Source: Kocuria sp.
GTDB lineage: Bacteria; Actinomycetota; Actinomycetes; Actinomycetales; Micrococcaceae
Direction of reading: 5' to 3'
NCBI RefSeq assembly: GCF_030538595.1
Contig: NZ_JAUNTS010000006.1
Span: 1-64,000, forward strand
Length of the DNA: 64,000 bases
The notes beneath the pieces were generated by a model. The model saw only the letters and a program-made list of their open reading frames with translations, had not been told where the DNA came from and did not search any database. The position numbers were made by a program, and so were the translations under genes. Of this stretch, positions 57,996-64,000 are shown one piece after another (the first letter of the stretch is position 1; every line of letters begins with the position of its first letter).

Positions 57996-58537
57996 GCCTG
58001 AGTGGATTCTGCGTCCGGGTGCTTTTTCTTGGGGCTGTAGCGCGTACCGTCTGCCTCCCGGCCGGTCAGCAGCAGCAGGGCGATCAAGGCGATGCCGACC
58101 ACCACACCGCAGTCCGCGATGTTGAACACGGCAAAGTGCTGAACGTGAATGAAATCCACCACGTGACCGTTGGGGAACCCTGGCCAGCGGAACAGGCGGT
58201 CGGTGAGATTTCCCAGCGCACCCCCCAGCACCATGCCCAGTCCCAGAACCCAGGGCCAGCTGCGCACACGCGGCAGGTAGATCAGAATCCCCACGGAGAC
58301 CACCGCCATGATGGCGGTGAACAGCCAGGTGTAATTCTCTCCCAGGGAAAAGGCCGCACCGGGATTGAGAATGTAGTGCCATCGCAGCCAGTCACCGAGC
58401 ACGGAGATGGATTCGCCCAATTGCATGGTGCGTTCCACAAAGGCCTTGGTGGCTTGGTCCAGGACGTACACGGTCAAGGCGGTCAACGCAGCCCCAAGCA
58501 GGTAGAGCTTGGGGCTGCGGGCGTTTCTTCTAGGCAC
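57992..58537 (-). CDS. lspA: Prolipoprotein signal peptidase
   Basis: This 181-residue membrane protease cleaves the signal peptide of diacylated prolipoproteins, including the siderophore-binding lipoprotein in this window. Four hydrophobic segments are seen. The catalytic Asp pair is in GNLTDRLF and [19 protein letters not shown] is the first family motif. It starts at GTG 58537 and is coupled to rluD by overlap. Confidence 0.95.
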   Translation of the reverse strand: MPRRNARSPKLYLLGAALTALTVYVLDQATKAFVERTMQLGESISVLGDWLRWHYILNPGAAFSLGENYTWLFTAIMAVVSVGILIYLPRVRSWPWVLGLGMVLGGALGNLTDRLFRWPGFPNGHVVDFIHVQHFAVFNIADCGVVVGIALIALLLLTGREADGTRYSPKKKHPDAESTQA

Positions 58538-58563
58538 TGGCTGAACGGTGTGCTGAACCGGTT

Positions 58564-59190
58564 TCAGGCCTGGTCGGTTTCTGAGATGACAGCCGGTGCG
58601 GTCTCAATGTCATGCAGCTGACGGGAGATGAACTCCTTGAGGCTTTCACGGTAGCGAGCCTCAAAGCCCTTGAGGTCATTGACCTTCTGCTCCAGGGTGC
58701 CGCGCTCCTGCTCCAAACCGGCCAGGACTTCATCCTTGGACCGCTGGGCGTCAGAAACCATCCGCTCCGCGTTGCTCTGGCCTTCGGCCACCAGGCGATC
58801 ATGCTCGGCACGGCCCGTGGCCACGTAGTCATCGTGCAGCTTTTGTGCCATGGCAACCAAGCCGACAGCCTGCTGGGAGGCATCCGATTCCGCCGGCTGG
58901 GCCGGCTCAGCGGCCGCTGCAGCCTGGACGGGCTCCTCCACAGGGGTGGACTCCGCAGCTGGGGCAGCCTCATCCGCAGTGGAGGACTCCGCAGCCGTCT
59001 CCTGAGTGCGAGCGGGCTGCTCACCGGCAGCCTCAAGCTGCTGGGTCAGACCTGCGATCTCCTGGTTCAGATTGCGCAGTTCCAGGACAATCTCATCCAG
59101 GAAATCATCAACTTCATCCTGGTCATAGCCCTCGCGGAACTTGGTGGGCTGAAACCGCTTGTTGATGACGTCTTCAGGAGTCAAAGCCAT
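58564..59190 (-). CDS. divIVA: DivIVA-family cell-pole protein (Wag31-like)
   Basis: This 208-residue coiled-coil protein marks cell poles and directs polar wall growth in actinobacteria. LTPEDVINKRFQPTKFREGYDQDEVDDFLDEI, quoted only in part, is the membrane-binding N-terminal domain (RFxxTKFREGYD-type). Residues about 60-105 form an Ala/Glu/Pro-rich linker with repeats such as AAPAAESTPVEEPVQAA, and the C-terminal half is a second coiled coil. ATG 59190 has GAGGAGAG upstream. Confidence 0.95.
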   Translation of the reverse strand: MALTPEDVINKRFQPTKFREGYDQDEVDDFLDEIVLELRNLNQEIAGLTQQLEAAGEQPARTQETAAESSTADEAAPAAESTPVEEPVQAAAAAEPAQPAESDASQQAVGLVAMAQKLHDDYVATGRAEHDRLVAEGQSNAERMVSDAQRSKDEVLAGLEQERGTLEQKVNDLKGFEARYRESLKEFISRQLHDIETAPAVISETDQA

Positions 59191-59493
59191 GGGGTGTTTT
59201 CTCTCCTCGTGCAGGTCATTGCGAGGGCTGGCGCCCAAGGTGGTGGACCGGTTCAACAGATGGATCAGTTCTACGGGGTCACTGCTGACTCCCCGAAAGC
59301 CAGCCCGGCCACGGTGAGTTCAGGTGACCCTGTGCAGGTGTGGTCCACCGACGCAATGGTCTTGGTTCTCCCAACACAGTACATCCTCCGGCGCGGTTCC
59401 CCACTGTTGGGTTGCCCGGCTGTCCACCGGAAAGCCCACGACTCACCGCGGCCAGCTACCGCACCTGATGCCTCACTTGAGACAACGTCCGGG
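59191..59493. other. Gap upstream of divIVA
   Basis: This 303-nt stretch between divIVA and yggT holds the divIVA ribosome-binding site near 59200-59207 and probably its promoter. I see no RNA gene, repeat or convincing small ORF. Confidence 0.5.
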
Positions 59494-59787
59494 TCAGTTG
59501 AAAAACAAGGTGGCCAGCACGCCACGCAGAACCGTCAGACCAAAGATGAGAATGATGGCCGAAAGGTCCAGGGCAATGCCCCCCATGCGTAGCGGAGGAA
59601 TCAAGCGACGCAACGGCTTGAACACGGGGTCCGTCACCGAATAGATCACGGTGGCAAAAACCAGCATGAACCCGCGGGGACGCCAGTTACGCGACCAGGA
59701 GGTCACCATCTCCAGCACAAAACGGGCCAGAACCGTCAACACCAGGAGATGGACCAGCACATACAAGATGCCCAGGATGATCTGCAC
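59494..59787 (-). CDS. yggT: YggT-family membrane protein
   Basis: This 97-residue protein has two membrane segments (about 3-25 and 70-95). Between them lies the amphipathic YggT motif with VIYSVTDPVFKPLRRLIPPL. The molecular role is not known; the gene always travels with sepF and divIVA in Gram-positive division clusters. GTG start, 8 nt after sepF. Confidence 0.92.
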   Translation of the reverse strand: MQIILGILYVLVHLLVLTVLARFVLEMVTSWSRNWRPRGFMLVFATVIYSVTDPVFKPLRRLIPPLRMGGIALDLSAIILIFGLTVLRGVLATLFFN

Positions 59788-59795
59788 GTCTACCC

Positions 59796-60467
59796 TCAGG
59801 CCGGTTCGGCGGATTCATCCGCGGCACCGGCGGTGTTGTCCACCACTTCCACGTAAGACGGGGTGAGGAGGAACACCGTGGTGGTGACCCGCTCAATGGA
59901 ACCGTGCAGGGCGTAGACCAGACCAGCGGCAAAATCCACCAGACGTTTGGCTTCCGCCTCACCCAGATCCGTCAGGTCCATGATCACGGGGGTACCGTCC
60001 CGGAAGGACTCCCCCACGGACTTGGCATCGTTGTAGGAGCGCGGGTGCACGGTGGTGATGGTGCGCATGTCGTCGGCATTCTCTCGTGAAGTGGAGGGGG
60101 CGCGCTTGATGGGGGTCACCGGAGCGCGGTATTCGGCATCCCGCCGGGATTGCTGTGTACGGCCGCGGGGCGCAGACTGTGCCGCCGGCGCTGACCGAGT
60201 GTCCTCCGGTCCGCGCTGGGTGGAGGAAGCACGGCCTGCGGGCTCGGTGCTGTCACGGCGGGCAGAAGCCTGCTGACCCACCGGAGCCTGCGAGCGTTGC
60301 GAACGCTGGCCGGAGTCCGGGCGATCTGATCGAGCGGGGCGATCACGCGGACCAGCCGACTGGGCGGAACGTTGTGGGTCGCGGTCTTCAGGCACGCGGG
60401 ATTCAGCGGGCGCATCAGGCTCTGCCAGGCCCAGCGCAATCATGGCTCGGCGCATTGACTGGCCCAT
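59796..60467 (-). CDS. sepF: Cell division protein SepF
   Basis: This 223-residue protein anchors FtsZ to the membrane. An N-terminal amphipathic helix ([14 protein letters not shown]) is followed by a long disordered Arg/Ser/Gln/Pro linker (about residues 18-130), and the C-terminal SepF core starts at [14 protein letters not shown] and includes [11 protein letters not shown]. The linker is longer than in Bacillus SepF but in the actinobacterial range. ATG 60467 has AAGGAG upstream; the longer frame is not conserved. Confidence 0.94.
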   Translation of the reverse strand: MGQSMRRAMIALGLAEPDAPAESRVPEDRDPQRSAQSAGPRDRPARSDRPDSGQRSQRSQAPVGQQASARRDSTEPAGRASSTQRGPEDTRSAPAAQSAPRGRTQQSRRDAEYRAPVTPIKRAPSTSRENADDMRTITTVHPRSYNDAKSVGESFRDGTPVIMDLTDLGEAEAKRLVDFAAGLVYALHGSIERVTTTVFLLTPSYVEVVDNTAGAADESAEPA

Positions 60468-60513
60468 GGATGGCTCTCCTTGATCTGCAGTGAAACGCGT
60501 GAGTTGGGGGGTC

Positions 60514-61257
60514 TCAGTTTTGACCCACCGGACGCGCACCGAGAATACCGGAACCAACTCTAACGTGGGTGGAGCCCCACCGGATGGCGGCCTCCAAATC
60601 GGTGCTCATGCCCGCGGAGATTCGATCCGCGTCCGCCTGCACTGTACGCACCAACTGCGAATATTCATGCAGGCGCTCAAACGCGGGGTCTGCCGCTTCA
60701 CCCAGCGGAGCCACGGCCATGACCCCTTTCAATGCCAACCCTTCTTCCTCCACCACAGCCGCGGCCAATGCCTCCAGATGAGCCGGAAGCACACCTCCGC
60801 GACCCTCCGTACCGTCCAGGGAGATCTGAAGGAAACAATCCAAGTCACCCCGCACACACGGACCTGGATCAGCCAGCCCGTCAGCCACGGCGCTCCGGTG
60901 ATTCCGCACGGATTTTCCCAGGGCGGTCACCAGGGATGGTCGGTCCACCGAGTGGACGCAGGAGGCGTAACGAACCACCGAGTTGGTTTTCTTGGACTGC
61001 AATTGACCAATGAAATGCCAGGTGGCTTCCGGGACCTCCGCGGCTTTGGAAGATGCCTCCTGGTCGCGGTTCTCCCCCATCTGAGTTTGCCCCAGAGCCA
61101 GCAGCCTCCGGACATCGTCAGCCGGGAAAAACTTGGTCACGGCAATCAGTTCGGCCGGTCCTTGGCCCACCTGACGGTCCAGCTCAGCTGCATCAAGGCG
61201 TTGCCTCAGCTCGCTGAGCCGCTGATCGAGTTCGGCCATCCTGGCATCAGCACTCAC
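60514..61257 (-). CDS. yggS: Pyridoxal phosphate homeostasis protein (YggS/PROSC)
   Basis: This 247-residue alanine-racemase-like single domain protein binds PLP and buffers its level. The PLP Lys is in [12 protein letters not shown], and [25 protein letters not shown] and [11 protein letters not shown] follow as family motifs. GTG 61257 overlaps the pgeF stop as GTGA. It belongs to the division-gene chain. Confidence 0.95.
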   Translation of the reverse strand: MSADARMAELDQRLSELRQRLDAAELDRQVGQGPAELIAVTKFFPADDVRRLLALGQTQMGENRDQEASSKAAEVPEATWHFIGQLQSKKTNSVVRYASCVHSVDRPSLVTALGKSVRNHRSAVADGLADPGPCVRGDLDCFLQISLDGTEGRGGVLPAHLEALAAAVVEEEGLALKGVMAVAPLGEAADPAFERLHEYSQLVRTVQADADRISAGMSTDLEAAIRWGSTHVRVGSGILGARPVGQN

Positions 61258-62069
61258 TCTTGTCCCGTCCCCTCACTCTTGCTGCCCTCAGTCGCTCGTG
61301 CCCCTACCGGCACGGTTTTTGCCCCCGCAGGCGCTGCGGCTGAATCCTCCGTGGGTGCAGTGGTGACCACACCCACGATTCTTCCGCTCCCCGGGTCTCT
61401 GCGGTGGGACGACAGCCCTGGATTCTCCAGGGTGCACGCCGGCGAATCCGCCACCTGTGGGCGTTGCACGCTGGCACCCAAGGTCTCCAGGCACTGCACG
61501 GCCGCAGAAGGCAGGTCCAGGGAGGTGGTGCCCCAGGATGTGGTGGACCTGATTCCCGGTCGTATGGCTTCGGAGTCCTCCGCCATCTCGGGCGGAACCT
61601 CGTAGCATCGCCCGCACACACTGGGGCCCACCACCGCGGTGATGGTTTCAGCACCGCGGTCCTGCATGGCTGTCACGGTGGCTTCCAGGACGCCGTCGAG
61701 CAATCCGTTGCGCCCGGCATGTGCCACGGCCGTCACGCACAGAGCCGGATTCTCCGGTGTGGTGCCCACCAGGACCACCGGAACGCAGTCGGCCACCATG
61801 ACCGCCAGGGCGCGTCCGGTCACGGACACCGCGGCATCGGCCACGGGCACCTCACCGGGTTGCAGCGCATCCGCATCCGCAACTGCCACCCCGTGCACCT
61901 GGTTCAGGAACAGCATGCTGCCCGCAGCCACCCCAAGATCGGCCTCCAATGCCGTACGACGACGACGCACCGCGTGTTCGTCGTCGTTGACGTGCAGCGC
62001 AAGATTGCCTGCTTGGCGGTTGGTGAAAGCAATCTGGGCTGCACCCACGGTGGTGCGGTACCAGTACAT
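61254..62069 (-). CDS. pgeF: Peptidoglycan editing factor PgeF (YfiH/YlmD)
   Basis: This 271-residue protein of the multicopper polyphenol oxidase-like fold is known as a peptidoglycan editing factor or purine nucleosidase. The metal/active site residues are His in FLNQVHG, Cys in VADCVPVVL and His in AVAHAGRNG. The last about 45 residues are an Ala/Pro/Thr-rich tail. I chose ATG 62069 for its AGGAGG Shine-Dalgarno; the longer frame reads non-conserved sequence. Confidence 0.9.
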   Translation of the reverse strand: MYWYRTTVGAAQIAFTNRQAGNLALHVNDDEHAVRRRRTALEADLGVAAGSMLFLNQVHGVAVADADALQPGEVPVADAAVSVTGRALAVMVADCVPVVLVGTTPENPALCVTAVAHAGRNGLLDGVLEATVTAMQDRGAETITAVVGPSVCGRCYEVPPEMAEDSEAIRPGIRSTTSWGTTSLDLPSAAVQCLETLGASVQRPQVADSPACTLENPGLSSHRRDPGSGRIVGVVTTAPTEDSAAAPAGAKTVPVGARATEGSKSEGTGQE

Positions 62070-62154
62070 GACGCCTCCTGGTCGATCCGGTCGGTGGAAA
62101 TGCCGCAGCCGGGCATCCCTTGCGGGACGCCCGGCTGTGATCACGCGCGGGGAC

Positions 62155-63396
62155 TCACTTCAGGAAATCAGGGAAATCCAGGGAGTCCTTGCGGTTGGCG
62201 GAACCCTTGACCGAATCCTGTTCGGCTGGCAAATCGACATCGAACCCGGCGTCGTCCGGGACATCGTCATTGGACTGCTGCGACCAACCGGCAGCAGCAC
62301 CCGAACGAGCCGGTGCGGACTGGCCGCCACGCTGCGGGGCACGGCCGATGTTGGCCGGCTGGCCCGCTCCGGAGCCGAAAGCGGCGCGGGTGGAGGCGGC
62401 CTGCTGGGCTGCGGCGGAGGTGTTGTTCGCGTTGGTCTCCGGGGAGACCGAGTCGAAACCAGCGGCGATCACGGTCACGCGAGCCTGGTCGCCCAGGGCG
62501 TCGTCAATCACGGCACCGAAGATGATGTTGGCCTCCGGGTGGGCAACTTCCTGCACCAGGCGGGCGGCCTCATTGATCTCGAACAGGCCCAGGTCCGAGC
62601 CACCCTGGATGGAGAGCAGCACACCGTGGGCGCCGTCGATGGAAGCCTCCAGCAGCGGGGAGGCAATGGCCAGCTCGGCAGCCTTGACGGCACGGTCCTC
62701 GCCCTGAGCGGAGCCAATGCCCATCAGTGCGGAACCGGCCCCCTGCATCACGGACTTGACGTCTGCAAAGTCCAGGTTGATCAGACCCGGCGTGGTGATC
62801 AGATCCGTGATGCCCTGCACACCGGAGAGCAGCACCTGGTCGGCGGACTTGAAGGCATCCAGCATGGACACGTTGCGATCAGAGATGGAGAGCAAACGGT
62901 CATTGGGGATCACAATGAGGGTGTCGACTTCATCGCGCAGGGTTTCGATCCCGTTCTCGGCCTGGTTGGAGCGGCGACGCCCCTCAAAGGTGAAGGGGCG
63001 GGTGACCACACCAATGGTCAGGGCACCCAGGGAGCGAGCGATCCGAGCGATCACCGGAGCGCCACCGGTACCGGTGCCACCGCCTTCACCGGCGGTCACA
63101 AACACCATGTCTGCGCCCTTGAGGACTTCCTCAATCTCTTCCTGGTGGTCCTCAGCCGCCTGACGACCAACATCAGGGTTGGCGCCCGCACCGAGCCCGC
63201 GGGTCAATTCACGGCCAACATCAAGTTTGACGTCAGCATCAGACATCAACAGCGCCTGGGCGTCCGTGTTGATGGCGATGAACTCTACGCCGCGCAGACC
63301 TTCTTCAATCATGCGGTTGACGGCATTGACGCCGCCGCCGCCGATGCCGACGACCTTGATGACGGCCAGGTAGTTCTGGGGAGTCGTGGTGTCCAT
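62155..63396 (-). CDS. ftsZ: Cell division GTPase FtsZ
   Basis: This 413-residue tubulin homologue forms the Z ring. [18 protein letters not shown] starts the GTPase domain, the G-box [12 protein letters not shown] is the tubulin signature, and [11 protein letters not shown] contains the T7 loop Asp. The C-terminal linker (about residues 320-395) is Ala/Gln/Ser-rich, and the conserved tip reads [10 protein letters not shown], the type that binds SepF and other partners. ATG 63396 has AGGTGAT upstream. Confidence 0.97.
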   Translation of the reverse strand: MDTTTPQNYLAVIKVVGIGGGGVNAVNRMIEEGLRGVEFIAINTDAQALLMSDADVKLDVGRELTRGLGAGANPDVGRQAAEDHQEEIEEVLKGADMVFVTAGEGGGTGTGGAPVIARIARSLGALTIGVVTRPFTFEGRRRSNQAENGIETLRDEVDTLIVIPNDRLLSISDRNVSMLDAFKSADQVLLSGVQGITDLITTPGLINLDFADVKSVMQGAGSALMGIGSAQGEDRAVKAAELAIASPLLEASIDGAHGVLLSIQGGSDLGLFEINEAARLVQEVAHPEANIIFGAVIDDALGDQARVTVIAAGFDSVSPETNANNTSAAAQQAASTRAAFGSGAGQPANIGRAPQRGGQSAPARSGAAAGWSQQSNDDVPDDAGFDVDLPAEQDSVKGSANRKDSLDFPDFLK

Positions 63397-63695
63397 GATC
63401 ACCTGTTTCACTTCGGGGGTCCGCCCGCCTGGGGGACGAACGGGCTGCTGTTGCGCCAGCCGCACAACCGGGACTCCGATTCCTTAACCTTCAAGCTGCG
63501 GTTCAAGAATGAGTGACCTGCGGATACGGCTCAGCTATTTCTTCCACGCAAAGACTAGCAACGGCCGTGAGGCGATCTGTACGCAACATGGTGTGTTGAG
63601 CAGCGCATCCGGGAAAATTTACGGACAAGCCTTCAACGTTCAGGCAAAACTTGAACAATGCAGCGCTGTGGCGTCACTCAATGTCACCGGGGTTA
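63397..63695. promoter_or_regulatory. ftsQ-ftsZ intergenic region
   Basis: This 299-nt gap upstream of ftsZ is expected to hold the ftsZ promoters, as in other actinobacteria. A relatively AT-rich part lies near 63600-63665. I cannot assign individual promoter elements with confidence. Confidence 0.45.
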
Positions 63696-64000
63696 TCACT
63701 CCAGGACAGGATGCTCAGGAGAAGAAACGTCATAAACGCTCACGGCACCCGTGGCTGCGCCGGCCTCCACCAGCTGTGCCAGCACCTCAGCTTTGAGGGC
63801 GCCCCGGGAAGAGTCCCCCCACCGCACCGTGATCCCACCGTCCAGTTCAAGAACCACCGTGGAGTTGGACTCCGCTTGCGCAGAGCTGACTTGTTCCAGC
63901 AAGGCTGAAGGCAAGGTGGAAAGTACATCCGCCACAAACGTGAAGTCCTCCGATCCCAAAATCTCCGTGCCACCTTCAATCACGGGAACGTTGAGATCAG
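63696..64000 (-). CDS. ftsQ: Cell division protein FtsQ, C-terminal part
   Basis: The C-terminal about 100 residues of FtsQ/DivIB are present; the frame stays open to the window edge. NVPVIEGGTEILG and LLEQVSSAQAESNSTVVLELDGGITVRWG in part match the beta domain end, in which the ITVRWG strand is typical. FtsQ links FtsB/FtsL in the divisome. Position just upstream of ftsZ agrees. Confidence 0.88.
   Translation of the reverse strand, partial: DLNVPVIEGGTEILGSEDFTFVADVLSTLPSALLEQVSSAQAESNSTVVLELDGGITVRWGDSSRGALKAEVLAQLVEAGAATGAVSVYDVSSPEHPVLE

Noticed and set aside
61639-63516. Open frame of 625 codons on the plus strand
   Set aside because: It is antisense to pgeF and ftsZ, both strongly supported. 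High GC third positions create such long shadow frames, and the translation is low-complexity without motifs.

Overview
The window is high-GC actinobacterial chromosome, roughly 60% GC by eye. Gene content and order point to a Micrococcaceae-like member of the Micrococcales; I cannot name the species. The ftsQ/ftsZ-pgeF-yggS-sepF-yggT-divIVA-lspA-rluD-dnaE-hisD-nrdR chain, the glnA2-glnE pair, GTG/TTG starts, many 4-nt ATGA/GTGA overlaps and 19-nt IdeR/DtxR-type iron boxes all fit this.

Layout. 0-7.4 kb: the 3' part of a tRNA-Gly gene, a terminator and a large palindrome; then housekeeping genes (nei-type glycosylase, rpiB, M1 aminopeptidase pepN, truncated haemoglobin glbO, a conserved unknown gene, two thioesterases). 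7.4-39.3 kb: a complete catechol/hydroxamate siderophore island. 39.3-42.1 kb: ettA, an SSB-type gene and tRNA-Arg(TCT). 42.2-51.3 kb: pdxH, glnE, glnA2, panB, a 58-residue protein, map and ppgK. 51.3-64 kb: one long minus-strand chain from nrdR back to the division genes ftsZ and ftsQ, the latter cut by the window edge.

The siderophore island holds a phosphopantetheinyl transferase, a FepDGC-type importer, two ABC exporter-fold proteins, a SIP-methyltransferase fusion, an ornithine N5-hydroxylase, dhbE, an isochorismatase without its usual aryl carrier domain, dhbC, mbtH, a siderophore-binding lipoprotein, a 4827-residue NRPS, a free-standing aryl carrier protein and dhbA. The NRPS reads C-A-T-E / C-T / C-A-T / C-A-T-TE. 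Specificity residues read by eye give an uncertain polar or basic residue (made D by the E domain), Gly, and hydroxyornithine. This predicts a heterobactin-like DHB-D-X-Gly-hydroxyornithine peptide. The order of work would be: dhbC/dhbB/dhbA make 2,3-dihydroxybenzoate, DhbE loads it on the free carrier protein, the NRPS with MbtH builds and releases the peptide, and the lipoprotein/FepDGC system and perhaps SIP plus the ABC pair bring the iron complex back. Three near-consensus iron boxes sit in the three divergent promoter gaps.

Most unusual points: (1) the two ABC proteins have complementary defects, so their dimer should have exactly one working ATP site; (2) the NRPS contains a C-T didomain with no adenylation domain; (3) a dispersed palindrome of about 75 bp marks both ends of the island and the 3' end of the NRPS gene, and supplies the last codons of the transferase and NRPS genes; (4) a 10-mer, GACGACGGCG, occurs 14 times in all coding frames and on both strands; (5) dhbC seems to start at a non-canonical ATC, and dhbA is preceded by a translationally coupled 16-residue ORF.
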